The notes beneath the pieces were generated by a model, which did no database searches, was not told where the DNA came from, and worked only from the letters and a program-made list of their open reading frames with translations. From Caedibacter sp. 37-49 (GTDB taxonomy: Bacteria; Pseudomonadota; Alphaproteobacteria; Caedimonadales; Caedimonadaceae), in the NCBI GenBank assembly GCA_001898725.1, contig MKUV01000041.1, positions 1 to 49,807 of the forward strand: a stretch of 49,807 bases of DNA. Reading direction: 5' to 3'. Numbering within the stretch: the first letter of the stretch is position 1; each line of letters starts with the position of its first letter. Shown piece after piece: positions 18,109-26,606 of this stretch. Made by a program: the position numbers and the translations under genes.

Positions 18109-20011
18109 TATATATTTCTGACCATTTTATAAGATTAATCCATCGCCAATATTTAAAATCTAATTCTGAATTATTTTTCGTTGCTGTCTCTAATTGTTCT
18201 AATACCACTTTATGATTTAAACTAGGTATTTGGTAGAATAAGTCTCTATTGAAGCTATCTTTTCCCCAATTCCATATTGTTTTCAGCCAAGTTTGTTCCG
18301 GAGTTTTAAAACCTATTTTATCACGTCGGTTTAATATATCTTCAGGCACAAGCCCTCTCATAGCTTGACGGAAAATAGATTTTGTCTCGGCAGTATCTGA
18401 AATTAAAAAGCTATCATCTAAAGAATAAATAAAATCTGCAAACTCCGTTGTTAAAAACGGAACTCTACTTTCAATAGAGAAGTGCATAGAATTATGATCT
18501 TCGTATCTTAATAAAGCAGGTAACACACTCTTGGTAAGACTGTTTATAAGCGAAGACTTAAGTTCTTTTTCAGAATTAATCGAAACATTTGAACAAAGAC
18601 CTTGGCTAATAAACCATTTTTCTTCCATCCATGATGGCATAAAAGATTGTCCACTTATATCTCTTGCAAAATTTTCTAAAAAACTTGGTATAAAATGAGA
18701 TCCAGTTTGTAATAAAAATTTCTTTATACTTATATCCGGTAAATGTAACACTGATGTTAAAAATTGAACAACTTTATGGAAATTCCCTTGTTTTATAAGA
18801 GTTGCCAATCTGTTTGATAAATAGGGACGATATCCTCCTAAAAGTTCATCTGCTCCTTGCCCATCCAACATTACTTTAATGCCATTTTTTTTCGCTAATT
18901 CAAAAACCTTGTATTGCGCATAAATACTTGTACTTCCGAACGGCTCTCCTTGAACTTTTATTAAAGATTCTATATCAGCGTTAAAAGTTTCAGGTATGAA
19001 TAATACTTTAAAATTTTCTACTGCTGATTCTTGAACAACACGATCTACCCAAAACTCTTCATTATAATTTGATTCTCGAGCACAATAACTGAAGGTTTTA
19101 ATATCTAATGAATCTCCCCCAACAGTTCTCATTCCCATAACAATAGCTGAAGAATCAATTCCTCCTGAAAGCGCTGCACCGACAGGGACATCACTTCTTA
19201 AATGTAATTCAATATTTTTGAGAAACATGTCCTGCAATTTTTTTGCAGCTTCTTCTCTTGTATAATTACTCTGGGACTGTTGCGGCGTCCAATATCTAAC
19301 CATTTCAAGTTTCGGAGTTATAAGGTTTAATTCCGCATAATGTGCTGCAGGAAATTGTTTTATATCTTCAAACAATGTATCTTCAGAGTGGTTGGTTAAG
19401 CCAAATCTTAAATAATCGTATAATGCTTTAGGGTAAACTTTACGCGATATATTATCTAAACATATCAAAGAATTAAGTTCTGAAGCGAAAAAATATCTTC
19501 CATTTTTATAACTATAATAGAGCGGTTTGATGCCAAAGGCATCTCTGGCAATAAAGAGACAGAATTTTCTCAAATCTAGAATAAGAAAACTAAACATACC
19601 TACTAGTTTGGGTAAAATATCTTTTCCCCAAACTTCATACGCTTTTAATAAAACTTCCGTATCAGAATTTGTTTTAAAAGAATAACCTAATTTTTCTAAA
19701 GATTGACGAATTTCAATAAAATTATAGATTTCACCATTAAAAATGATAAATAAAGTTTTATTATTATTAGCCATAGGCTGCATCGAACGAGAAAAAGTAT
19801 CTTGAATTGCAAGCCGACGGTGAGAAAAAAGTAACTGCCCCTCTGTTAATTGTTTGAACTCATGATCAATTTCGATTTTCCGATTTGAAGACCATGATAA
19901 AAACCCTTCTCCATCGGGTCCTCGATGAGGAATTTGTGCGTGCATCTTTTCAATCATAAAAAAAGGTGCTGAGGCCCCTTTTTCAGTCAGAATCGCGTTT
20001 AAACCGCACAC
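18092..20011 (-). CDS. AsnB-type glutamine-dependent amidotransferase, copy 2
   Basis: 639 residues. The start is GTG at 20011, fixed by the need for Cys2 (MCGLNAIL) as the glutaminase nucleophile. PHRGPDGEG, IIFNGEIYNF, DTEVLLKAYEVWG and the ATP loop SGGIDSS (282-288) are all present, with SIESRVPFLTTEFADF in the synthetase domain. It sits inside the uronic-acid nucleotide-sugar operon, 8 bases after wbpE and overlapping the glycosyltransferase. Genes of this type in O-antigen clusters amidate uronic acids, which I consider more likely here than Asn synthesis. It is clearly diverged from copy 1, so it is not a recent tandem duplicate. Confidence 0.9.
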   Translation of the reverse strand: MCGLNAILTEKGASAPFFMIEKMHAQIPHRGPDGEGFLSWSSNRKIEIDHEFKQLTEGQLLFSHRRLAIQDTFSRSMQPMANNNKTLFIIFNGEIYNFIEIRQSLEKLGYSFKTNSDTEVLLKAYEVWGKDILPKLVGMFSFLILDLRKFCLFIARDAFGIKPLYYSYKNGRYFFASELNSLICLDNISRKVYPKALYDYLRFGLTNHSEDTLFEDIKQFPAAHYAELNLITPKLEMVRYWTPQQSQSNYTREEAAKKLQDMFLKNIELHLRSDVPVGAALSGGIDSSAIVMGMRTVGGDSLDIKTFSYCARESNYNEEFWVDRVVQESAVENFKVLFIPETFNADIESLIKVQGEPFGSTSIYAQYKVFELAKKNGIKVMLDGQGADELLGGYRPYLSNRLATLIKQGNFHKVVQFLTSVLHLPDISIKKFLLQTGSHFIPSFLENFARDISGQSFMPSWMEEKWFISQGLCSNVSINSEKELKSSLINSLTKSVLPALLRYEDHNSMHFSIESRVPFLTTEFADFIYSLDDSFLISDTAETKSIFRQAMRGLVPEDILNRRDKIGFKTPEQTWLKTIWNWGKDSFNRDLFYQIPSLNHKVVLEQLETATKNNSELDFKYWRWINLIKWSEIYNVKFT

Positions 20012-20019
20012 CTTAGGCC

Positions 20020-21189
20020 CTAACCTATTAAGTGACGAAAAGTTTCTATGATATAATCTTGTACATTTTCTTCTAGATAGGGATGCATTGGCAGACTAAG
20101 CACACATTCAGATAATTTTTCTGAAACAGGCAACGTACCATCCACAGATGGGTATTCTTTATAGGCTGTTTGCAAGTGAAGCGGTTTCACATAATACACA
20201 ACCGAAGGAACTTTAGCTTCTTGAAGTTTAGACATAAAAGACTTGCGATCAATATTCTTAGGTAGTTGTACGGTGTATTGTGCCCAAACTGAGGTTAATC
20301 CTTGAGGCACAGAAGGGGTTTTGACAATATCTTGTAAACCTGCTTGATAACGTTGAGCAATTTGGTTACGTGCCTCAATTTCTTCAGGAAAAATAGCAAG
20401 TTTTTGTAAAAGAACAGCAGCTTGTAACGTATCTAAGCGTCCATTCATCCCAATTCTGACATTATCATATTTATCACTTCCTTGTCCATGAACACGAATT
20501 GAGCGCATAACTGTCGCATATTCATCATTATTCGTAAAAACAGCACCACCATCGCCATAACAACCTAAAGGTTTTGCAGGAAAAAAGCTTGTTGTTGCAA
20601 TATCCCCTAAAGTACCCACTTTACGCCCTTTATAAGAAGCTCCAAAGCTTTGCGCAGCATCTGCCATAATCCATAAAGAATTAGCTTTCGCAATAGGTTC
20701 AATTGCATCATAATCTGCAGGAAGTCCGAAAAGATCTACTGGAATAACGCCTACAGGTTTAAGAGATAACTTCTTGGCAAGATTAATGCCTTTTTCAAGG
20801 CTCTTTGGATCCATATTAAAAGTATCTTCAAGAACATCAATGAATATTGGTATAGCGCCAAACCAAGTGACGACTTCTGCTGTAGCAGCAAAAGTAAATG
20901 AAGGAACAAAAATAGCATCTCCTGGCTTGACATCAAAAGCCATTAAACCAAAAGCTAGTGCATCTGTTCCATTTGAACATGAAAGACTGTTTTTTACGCC
21001 GCAAAACGTATTTAATGCGCTTTCAAATTCAGCAATTTCAGGTCCCATAATGTATATCCCATGATCAAGAACTTGCTTGATTGCTTTATCAACTTGAGAG
21101 CGGATTTTTGCTTGTTGAGCCTCAAGATCAATAAAATGAATCTTTGAAGCAGGAGGAGTAACGTTTAGCTTAAGTATATTAGGATTCAT
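20020..21189 (-). CDS. wbpE: DegT/DnrJ/EryC1/StrS aminotransferase, WbpE-like
   Basis: 389 residues, a PLP enzyme of the sugar-aminotransferase family. The cofactor lysine is K206 in TTSFFPAKPLGCYGDGG; DAAQSFGASYKG supplies the Asp that contacts the pyridine nitrogen. WbpE/WlbC uses Glu to aminate the 3-keto group of UDP-GlcNAcA, and the flanking dehydrogenase/acetyltransferase fusion and 6-dehydrogenase make that reaction the best fit. The ATG follows directly on the upstream stop codon (TAAATG), with GGAGGAG as ribosome site inside the upstream gene, so translation is coupled. Confidence 0.92.
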   Translation of the reverse strand: MNPNILKLNVTPPASKIHFIDLEAQQAKIRSQVDKAIKQVLDHGIYIMGPEIAEFESALNTFCGVKNSLSCSNGTDALAFGLMAFDVKPGDAIFVPSFTFAATAEVVTWFGAIPIFIDVLEDTFNMDPKSLEKGINLAKKLSLKPVGVIPVDLFGLPADYDAIEPIAKANSLWIMADAAQSFGASYKGRKVGTLGDIATTSFFPAKPLGCYGDGGAVFTNNDEYATVMRSIRVHGQGSDKYDNVRIGMNGRLDTLQAAVLLQKLAIFPEEIEARNQIAQRYQAGLQDIVKTPSVPQGLTSVWAQYTVQLPKNIDRKSFMSKLQEAKVPSVVYYVKPLHLQTAYKEYPSVDGTLPVSEKLSECVLSLPMHPYLEENVQDYIIETFRHLIG

Positions 21190-22740
21190 TTAAATCTCCT
21201 CCAAAGTATGTTCATCAACTTGTCGATAACGGCGCCCTTCACGTGGACATTTAAGATCATTCCCTAAAACTTCACCTGCGTGGCTAACCCACCCTATTCT
21301 TCTTGCTGGCACTCCAGCCATAAGTCCATGTGCAGGAACCTCTTTTGTAACAACTGCACCAGCAGCGATAAGGCTATAAGCACCAATTGTATTTCCACAA
21401 ACTATCGTCGCGTTAGCACCTATTGTTGCTCCTCGTTTAATAACAGTTGGTAGAAATTCATCTTTACGTTCAATTTCTGCTCGCGGTGTATTAACATTTG
21501 TAAAAACACTAGAAGGCCCACAGAAAACGCCTTCTTCAAGAACAGTTCCTTTATATAGACTAACATTATTTTGAATTTTACAACGATTGCCAACTTTAAC
21601 ATCTGGACCAATCATCACATTTTGTCCAATAACAACTTCTTCACCAATCTCTGTATCTTTTAAAATATGGCTAAAATGCCATATTTTAGTTCCTTTACCT
21701 ATACGCGCCCCCTCATCAACATAAGCAGATTCGTGAGAAAAATAGTCGTTAGATTGTACGTTTTTTAAGTCCACCATTTTTTGCAAATCCATAGATTGTT
21801 GAGCTGCAGTTAATACTTGCAAGACCCTTAAGCCTTCTTCTCCATCCGTTACAGGAGGTTTGCCAGTTTTAATTGCTTCTATAAAGGCTAAACATTCTCT
21901 TTTTAAAGGTTCGTCAGGTTCTAGAGAAATAAATTTTTGCTCACCTTTGATAGCTTCTAAGACTCCTTGACGAGAAACCACCTGACTATCATAAAAAGCT
22001 AACTTCTGATCCCAAGGCAAACAATCATCAAAGACGGCCATTCCTTTATCACCTACTACAACGAGTACTTGTTGCTTAAAAGGATGTAACCATGAAACAT
22101 GAATATGCGCTTGGACACCACTTTCAAAATTAATATGAGCAGTTGCTATATCGTGTATTTGAGAACTTAGATAGGCAGCTCCTGTTGCATACACAGTTGT
22201 GGGCATCTCATTTACAATTCCTAAAATCATAGAAACATCATGAGGCGCTATATTCCACCAAATATTCTCTTCTGTACGGATTTTACCTAAGTTAAGGCGA
22301 TTTGAATAAATATACTGAAGCTTGCCTAACTTTCCTAATTTTACGAGCTCCTTAAGTTTTAAGTAAGCCTTATGGTATTGTAGGATATGGCCAACCATTA
22401 ATATTTGCTGACGTTCCTGAGCAAGCAAGCATAGATCTTGTGCTTCAGAGATATCTAAAGTTAAGGGCTTCTCAACAAATACATGTTTCCCTGCCTTGAG
22501 TGCTTCTTGCGCAAGAGATGCATGTAAAATTGCTGGGGTTGCTATAACAATACCATCACATGTCGGATCATTTAAAATTTCTTCAAATGAGTAAGCAGAA
22601 ACACTATATTCTTGAGCAAACTTTTTTGCGAGTTCATTGTTTGGATCGCAAACAGAATGTAAAACACCAAGCTCAGCAAAATTACGAACATGATTTTTAC
22701 CCCAGTATCCGCATCCTAGGACTGCAATTTTAGGGACCAC
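21190..22740 (-). CDS. Fused Gfo/Idh/MocA dehydrogenase and left-handed beta-helix N-acetyltransferase (WbpB-WbpD)
   Basis: 516 residues. Residues 1 to about 330 form a Gfo/Idh/MocA oxidoreductase ([14 protein letters not shown] nucleotide-binding turn, VEKPLTLDI with the active-site Lys, [13 protein letters not shown]). Residues about 345-500 are hexapeptide repeats of a left-handed beta-helix ([40 protein letters not shown]) ending [11 protein letters not shown]. In Pseudomonas and Bordetella these steps, UDP-GlcNAcA 3-dehydrogenation and 3-N-acetylation, are separate proteins (WbpB/WlbA and WbpD/WlbB). The start is GTG at 22740, preceded by AAGGAG. The intervening aminotransferase step is the next gene, so the fused enzyme would act both before and after it. 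Confidence 0.93.
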   Translation of the reverse strand: MVPKIAVLGCGYWGKNHVRNFAELGVLHSVCDPNNELAKKFAQEYSVSAYSFEEILNDPTCDGIVIATPAILHASLAQEALKAGKHVFVEKPLTLDISEAQDLCLLAQERQQILMVGHILQYHKAYLKLKELVKLGKLGKLQYIYSNRLNLGKIRTEENIWWNIAPHDVSMILGIVNEMPTTVYATGAAYLSSQIHDIATAHINFESGVQAHIHVSWLHPFKQQVLVVVGDKGMAVFDDCLPWDQKLAFYDSQVVSRQGVLEAIKGEQKFISLEPDEPLKRECLAFIEAIKTGKPPVTDGEEGLRVLQVLTAAQQSMDLQKMVDLKNVQSNDYFSHESAYVDEGARIGKGTKIWHFSHILKDTEIGEEVVIGQNVMIGPDVKVGNRCKIQNNVSLYKGTVLEEGVFCGPSSVFTNVNTPRAEIERKDEFLPTVIKRGATIGANATIVCGNTIGAYSLIAAGAVVTKEVPAHGLMAGVPARRIGWVSHAGEVLGNDLKCPREGRRYRQVDEHTLEEI

Positions 22741-22752
22741 AACTCTTTCTCC

Positions 22753-24096
22753 TTAAGCCTTAAAAATACGATCTCGATGATGCTTCACGGCTTTTGTTGC
22801 ATTGCGTGTATCAATCACAAGACGACTATTTTCGACAATAAAATTATAATCAACATTGTCATGATCTGAACAAATGATTACAGCATCCATCTTCTCAAGT
22901 TCTTTAGCTGTGCATTCTATGCTTTTCATGCCAGCAAGTTCCATGTGTTCCCTTGTTTTTTCAATTTCAGGAATAAAAGGATCATAATATGATATTTCTG
23001 CTGATCTTCCTTTTAAAATTTCCATAATCTCAAGAGCAGGACTTTCGCGCATATCATCAACATTTTTTTTATAGGCAATTCCTAAAATTAAAAGTTTTGC
23101 GCCTCTTAGTCCGCGAGAAAAACGCTCATCCAAGGCCTCAGCAAGCCGTTGAACTATTCTTAATGGCATACTTGTGTTAATTTGCCCAGCAAGTTCAATA
23201 AAGCGCGTTGAAACCCCGTACTCATGAGCTTTCCATGTTAAATAAAATGGGTCAATAGGAATACAATGCCCGCCTAATCCTGGACCAGGATAAAAAGGCA
23301 TATAACCAAACGGTTTACTCTTTGCAGCCTCAATTACTTCCCAAACATCGATCCCCATTTCTTCGAAAACAATTTTTAATTCATTAACAAGGGCTATATT
23401 GACGCTACGAAAAATATTTTCTGTTAATTTAACAGCTTCTGCTGTCCTGACTGAGGAAACTGGCACAACTCCAGCAGCAATTTTTCCATATAAAGCAATG
23501 CACATTTCTAAAGTATGCGCATCATCTCCACCGACAACTTTAGGAATCGTACTAATTTTATAATTAATATTACCTGGGTCTTCACGTTCAGGAGAATACC
23601 CCAAAAAAAAGTCTTGCCCGCAAACCAACCCTGACTTTTCCAAAATGGTTTTTAAAACTTCTTCTGTTGTTCCTGGATATGTTGTCGATTCCAAGATTAC
23701 AAGATGCCCCTTCTTCAGATGAGGTTTTATGGCTTCAGCGGTACTTACGACATAACTCATATCAGGTTCACGATGCTTTGTGAGAGGCGTTGGAACGCAA
23801 ATAATAATAACTTCGACTTCTTTCAAACGCTCATAATCAGTTGTTACCCTAAATTTTCCTGAATTATTCATTGCAGCTATTTGGCTTTCAGGGATATACT
23901 TGATATAAGACTTTGAATTTTTTAACTTTTCTATTTTTGTTTCATCAATATCAAAACCTAGAACAGAAAAAGAATTGTTTACAAAAGCATGGGCCAAAGG
24001 AAGTCCCACATATCCTAACCCAATAATTCCTATGTTAGCTTTTTTTGAATCTATATTTTCTTTTAGTTGACTTGCGTCAGAATGTGTTGATGTCAT
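22753..24096 (-). CDS. wbpA: UDP-N-acetylglucosamine 6-dehydrogenase (WbpA/WecC family)
   Basis: 447 residues of the UDP-glucose/GDP-mannose dehydrogenase family. NAD-binding GLGYVGLP lies at 26-33, the catalytic Cys is C278 in GPGLGGHCIPIDP, and ILGIAYKKNVDDMRESPAL marks the C-terminal domain. It would oxidise the C6 hydroxyl of a UDP-HexNAc to the acid in two NAD-dependent steps. The neighbouring WbpB-D and WbpE homologues argue for UDP-GlcNAc as substrate (WbpA); UDP-ManNAc (WecC) cannot be excluded from sequence alone. It is the first gene of the operon, 12 bases before the fusion gene. Confidence 0.93.
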   Translation of the reverse strand: MTSTHSDASQLKENIDSKKANIGIIGLGYVGLPLAHAFVNNSFSVLGFDIDETKIEKLKNSKSYIKYIPESQIAAMNNSGKFRVTTDYERLKEVEVIIICVPTPLTKHREPDMSYVVSTAEAIKPHLKKGHLVILESTTYPGTTEEVLKTILEKSGLVCGQDFFLGYSPEREDPGNINYKISTIPKVVGGDDAHTLEMCIALYGKIAAGVVPVSSVRTAEAVKLTENIFRSVNIALVNELKIVFEEMGIDVWEVIEAAKSKPFGYMPFYPGPGLGGHCIPIDPFYLTWKAHEYGVSTRFIELAGQINTSMPLRIVQRLAEALDERFSRGLRGAKLLILGIAYKKNVDDMRESPALEIMEILKGRSAEISYYDPFIPEIEKTREHMELAGMKSIECTAKELEKMDAVIICSDHDNVDYNFIVENSRLVIDTRNATKAVKHHRDRIFKA

Positions 24097-24223
24097 ATTT
24101 TTGTAACCAAACTAATATTTAAAACAAGCTTCAAATCAATAGAGGTGTAATATAAGAAAGGCATTTAATTGTCAATGAAACTTTAACTCATTAAGTTCAA
24201 AAATGACCTAATCTCTAATAAAT

Positions 24224-24300
24224 TGGCGCGCCCGAAGGGATTCGAACCCCTGGCCTTTGCCTCCGGAGGGCAACGCTCTATCCAGCTGAGCTACGGGCGC
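24224..24300 (-). tRNA. tRNA-Arg (anticodon CCG)
   Basis: 77 bases with encoded CCA. On the minus strand the acceptor stem is GCGCCCG/CGGGCGC with G discriminator, the D arm contains AGCTCAGCTGGATAGAG, the anticodon stem-loop is TTGCC-CTCCGGA-GGCAA (anticodon CCG), and the T arm is AGGGG-TTCGAAT-CCCTT. All stems pair, with one G-U in the T stem. It lies between wbpA and the OPT transporter, in the same direction as both. No att-like duplication was seen beside it. Confidence 0.97.
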
Positions 24301-24335
24301 ATGCACTTCTAATGCTTACTTGAGACCATTTAGAT

Positions 24336-26435
24336 TTAAGTTTTTGAGCCTTTATAAAGATCCGAAGAAATCTTATAAAGATAATAACTTATACCTACAA
24401 ATGTTAAAGCTCCCAAAAGTACGCCCATATGCTCAAAATCAGAGGGCGCTATCTTGAACACGTCGGTACTTTGATAGGCCGCAAACGGAACCGCTAATAA
24501 AATCCCAATAATAGATTCACCCGCGATCAATCCTGAACAGAAAAGCATTCCTCTACGATTTGCATGCTCTTGCTTGTAGATAAATTCTTTTTCCTTAAAT
24601 TTTGCTTTTTCTCTAGCTATTTTAGATTGACATAATGAAGCAATAATGCCGCCCACAAGTAGAGGAATAGTTATATCTAAAGGCATATAAATTCCTAAAG
24701 CCACAGCTAATACAGGAAGACGCCACGTAGAATTTCCTTTTTTCAATATGCTATCAAGGAAGATAAATGCAATTGCAAGAACGGCACCAATGCTAAACAT
24801 TGTCCAATCTAAGGAATGTGTAAACACCCCTTCTGCAATTGCTGCCATAATTGCAGCCTTTGGCGCTCCTAAGGCTTGCGCAGGGTCCATCCCTTCACGT
24901 GGTAAACTATCACCAATTCCATAAGCTTGGTATAAAACTTCAAGAATAGGCGCCATAACGAGGGATCCTGCAACCACGCCAAGCATTAACATAATTTGTT
25001 GTTTCCAAGGCGTTGCACCAACAATTTGGCCCGATTTTAAATCTTGTAAGTTATCACCACTGATTGCTGCAGCTGTAGCCATGACGGCTCCTATAATAAT
25101 AGCAATTGCTGCAGCAGCGAGTGAATTCGCACCTTTTGTTCCAAAATCTATATGCGTCCCTAACATTACAAGCAAAATCATAGAAATAAAAAGGATTGCC
25201 ATGATAGTAACACCCGAGAGAGGATTATTTGAAGAACCGACTAATCCTGTCATATAGCCAGCGATTGCTGCACATAAAAAACCAACAATAATTGCAAAGA
25301 TAGTGACGACACCTACCGTTGCAAAATGAGTTGTTATCGGAAGCTGCATATCTGCTTGAGTTAATATATGATGAAAAATAAAAGCCAATGGAATCGTTAA
25401 TATAGCTATTCCGATCAAAACATAGTTTATAGGAATATCATATTCTGTTCTTAGCAAAGAACCTTGAACTCCTAATTTCGTCTTTTTTAAAGTTGCAATA
25501 GAAGATTTAACGGCCTGAACGATTGGCTTAACAAGATAAACCAAAGTCCAAACACCACCAACAACCATAGTTCCAACACCTATCATTCTAATATTCTTAT
25601 TCCAAATAGTAACAGCTATTTCATAAGCACTAGACGCCTCAGGAAGACCAAATAAAAAGCCGTATAACGGAACAGCTATCATCCACGCAATAATAGCGCC
25701 AATTAACATACTTACGCCAACTTGAACCCCTACGATATAACCGGCACCTACTAAAACGAGAGAGAAACCAGAGCCAAATCCAAAAACAGTACGCGTTGTC
25801 TGAAACCAATAATGCGCTCCTTCACTCATGATCATAAGACCTGACTGAGCGAATTTCACAAGACCAGCTAATAAACCACCGGCTAATAAATCTTTTGTTC
25901 CTTCACGAGCTTCACTATCCCCAACCTTTAAGACTTCTCCTGTTGCAATTCCTTCAGGAAATTTAAGTTCCTCATTTTCCACGATATAAGCTCGACGCAA
26001 AGGTATGGAAAATAATACACCTAACAAGCCCCCTACGATAATAATAGCGGTTGTTGTCCCAAAGGGAAATTCTTTCCAGTATCCCATCATTAAAAGAGCA
26101 GGAAGGGTAAACACAACAGCTGCCGCAATTACTTCTCCCGCCGATGTGGCTGTTTGCACAATATTATTTTCTAAAATATTTGAATTCCGAAAAAAGCGAA
26201 GAATTGTCATTGAAATAACAGCTGCCGGAATAGTAGCAGAAACAGTTATGCCTATCTTTAATCCTAAATAAGCATTTGACCCTGCCATGATTACAGCCAA
26301 AAAAATACTTAAAATTGTCGCCTTCAATGTAATTTCGGGAAGACTTTTCTCTGCTGGCACATAGGGTTGAATACGGGACGTCGATGCAGATGATGAAGTT
26401 TTCATTTGTTCAAATTTTGCTTCCAAGGATTCCAT
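24336..26435 (-). CDS. OPT-family oligopeptide transporter
   Basis: 699 residues with about 14-16 hydrophobic segments and the OPT hallmarks: GSNAYLGLKIGITVSATIPA at the first helices, NNIVQTATSAGEVIAA, FPEGIATGEVLK and SGDNLQDLKSGQIVGATPWKQQ. OPT proteins are proton-coupled importers of tetrapeptides, pentapeptides and some metal chelates across the inner membrane. In a nutrient-scavenging, host-dwelling bacterium peptide uptake is the likely role. It is monocistronic in this window: the tRNA lies downstream and recG upstream after a 171-base gap in which nothing is recognisable. Confidence 0.93.
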   Translation of the reverse strand: MESLEAKFEQMKTSSSASTSRIQPYVPAEKSLPEITLKATILSIFLAVIMAGSNAYLGLKIGITVSATIPAAVISMTILRFFRNSNILENNIVQTATSAGEVIAAAVVFTLPALLMMGYWKEFPFGTTTAIIIVGGLLGVLFSIPLRRAYIVENEELKFPEGIATGEVLKVGDSEAREGTKDLLAGGLLAGLVKFAQSGLMIMSEGAHYWFQTTRTVFGFGSGFSLVLVGAGYIVGVQVGVSMLIGAIIAWMIAVPLYGFLFGLPEASSAYEIAVTIWNKNIRMIGVGTMVVGGVWTLVYLVKPIVQAVKSSIATLKKTKLGVQGSLLRTEYDIPINYVLIGIAILTIPLAFIFHHILTQADMQLPITTHFATVGVVTIFAIIVGFLCAAIAGYMTGLVGSSNNPLSGVTIMAILFISMILLVMLGTHIDFGTKGANSLAAAAIAIIIGAVMATAAAISGDNLQDLKSGQIVGATPWKQQIMLMLGVVAGSLVMAPILEVLYQAYGIGDSLPREGMDPAQALGAPKAAIMAAIAEGVFTHSLDWTMFSIGAVLAIAFIFLDSILKKGNSTWRLPVLAVALGIYMPLDITIPLLVGGIIASLCQSKIAREKAKFKEKEFIYKQEHANRRGMLFCSGLIAGESIIGILLAVPFAAYQSTDVFKIAPSDFEHMGVLLGALTFVGISYYLYKISSDLYKGSKT

Positions 26436-26606
26436 TCAGCTGTTCCTTATTTTTATCTTAATTTAATGACAATTGCATATCGTGCTGAGAATCTTGCCTA
26501 TGGTCAAGAAAAAGATTTAATAAATTGATGAATTCTTGCTTAAAAATTTTTAAATCTTATCCTGCATAAATTTAATCTATTGAAATATAAAGATTTATTT
26601 ATTTTA

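Noticed and set aside
24224-24300. tRNA-Arg as an integration site for a mobile element
   Set aside because: No integrase gene and no visible duplication of the tRNA 3' end in the window.
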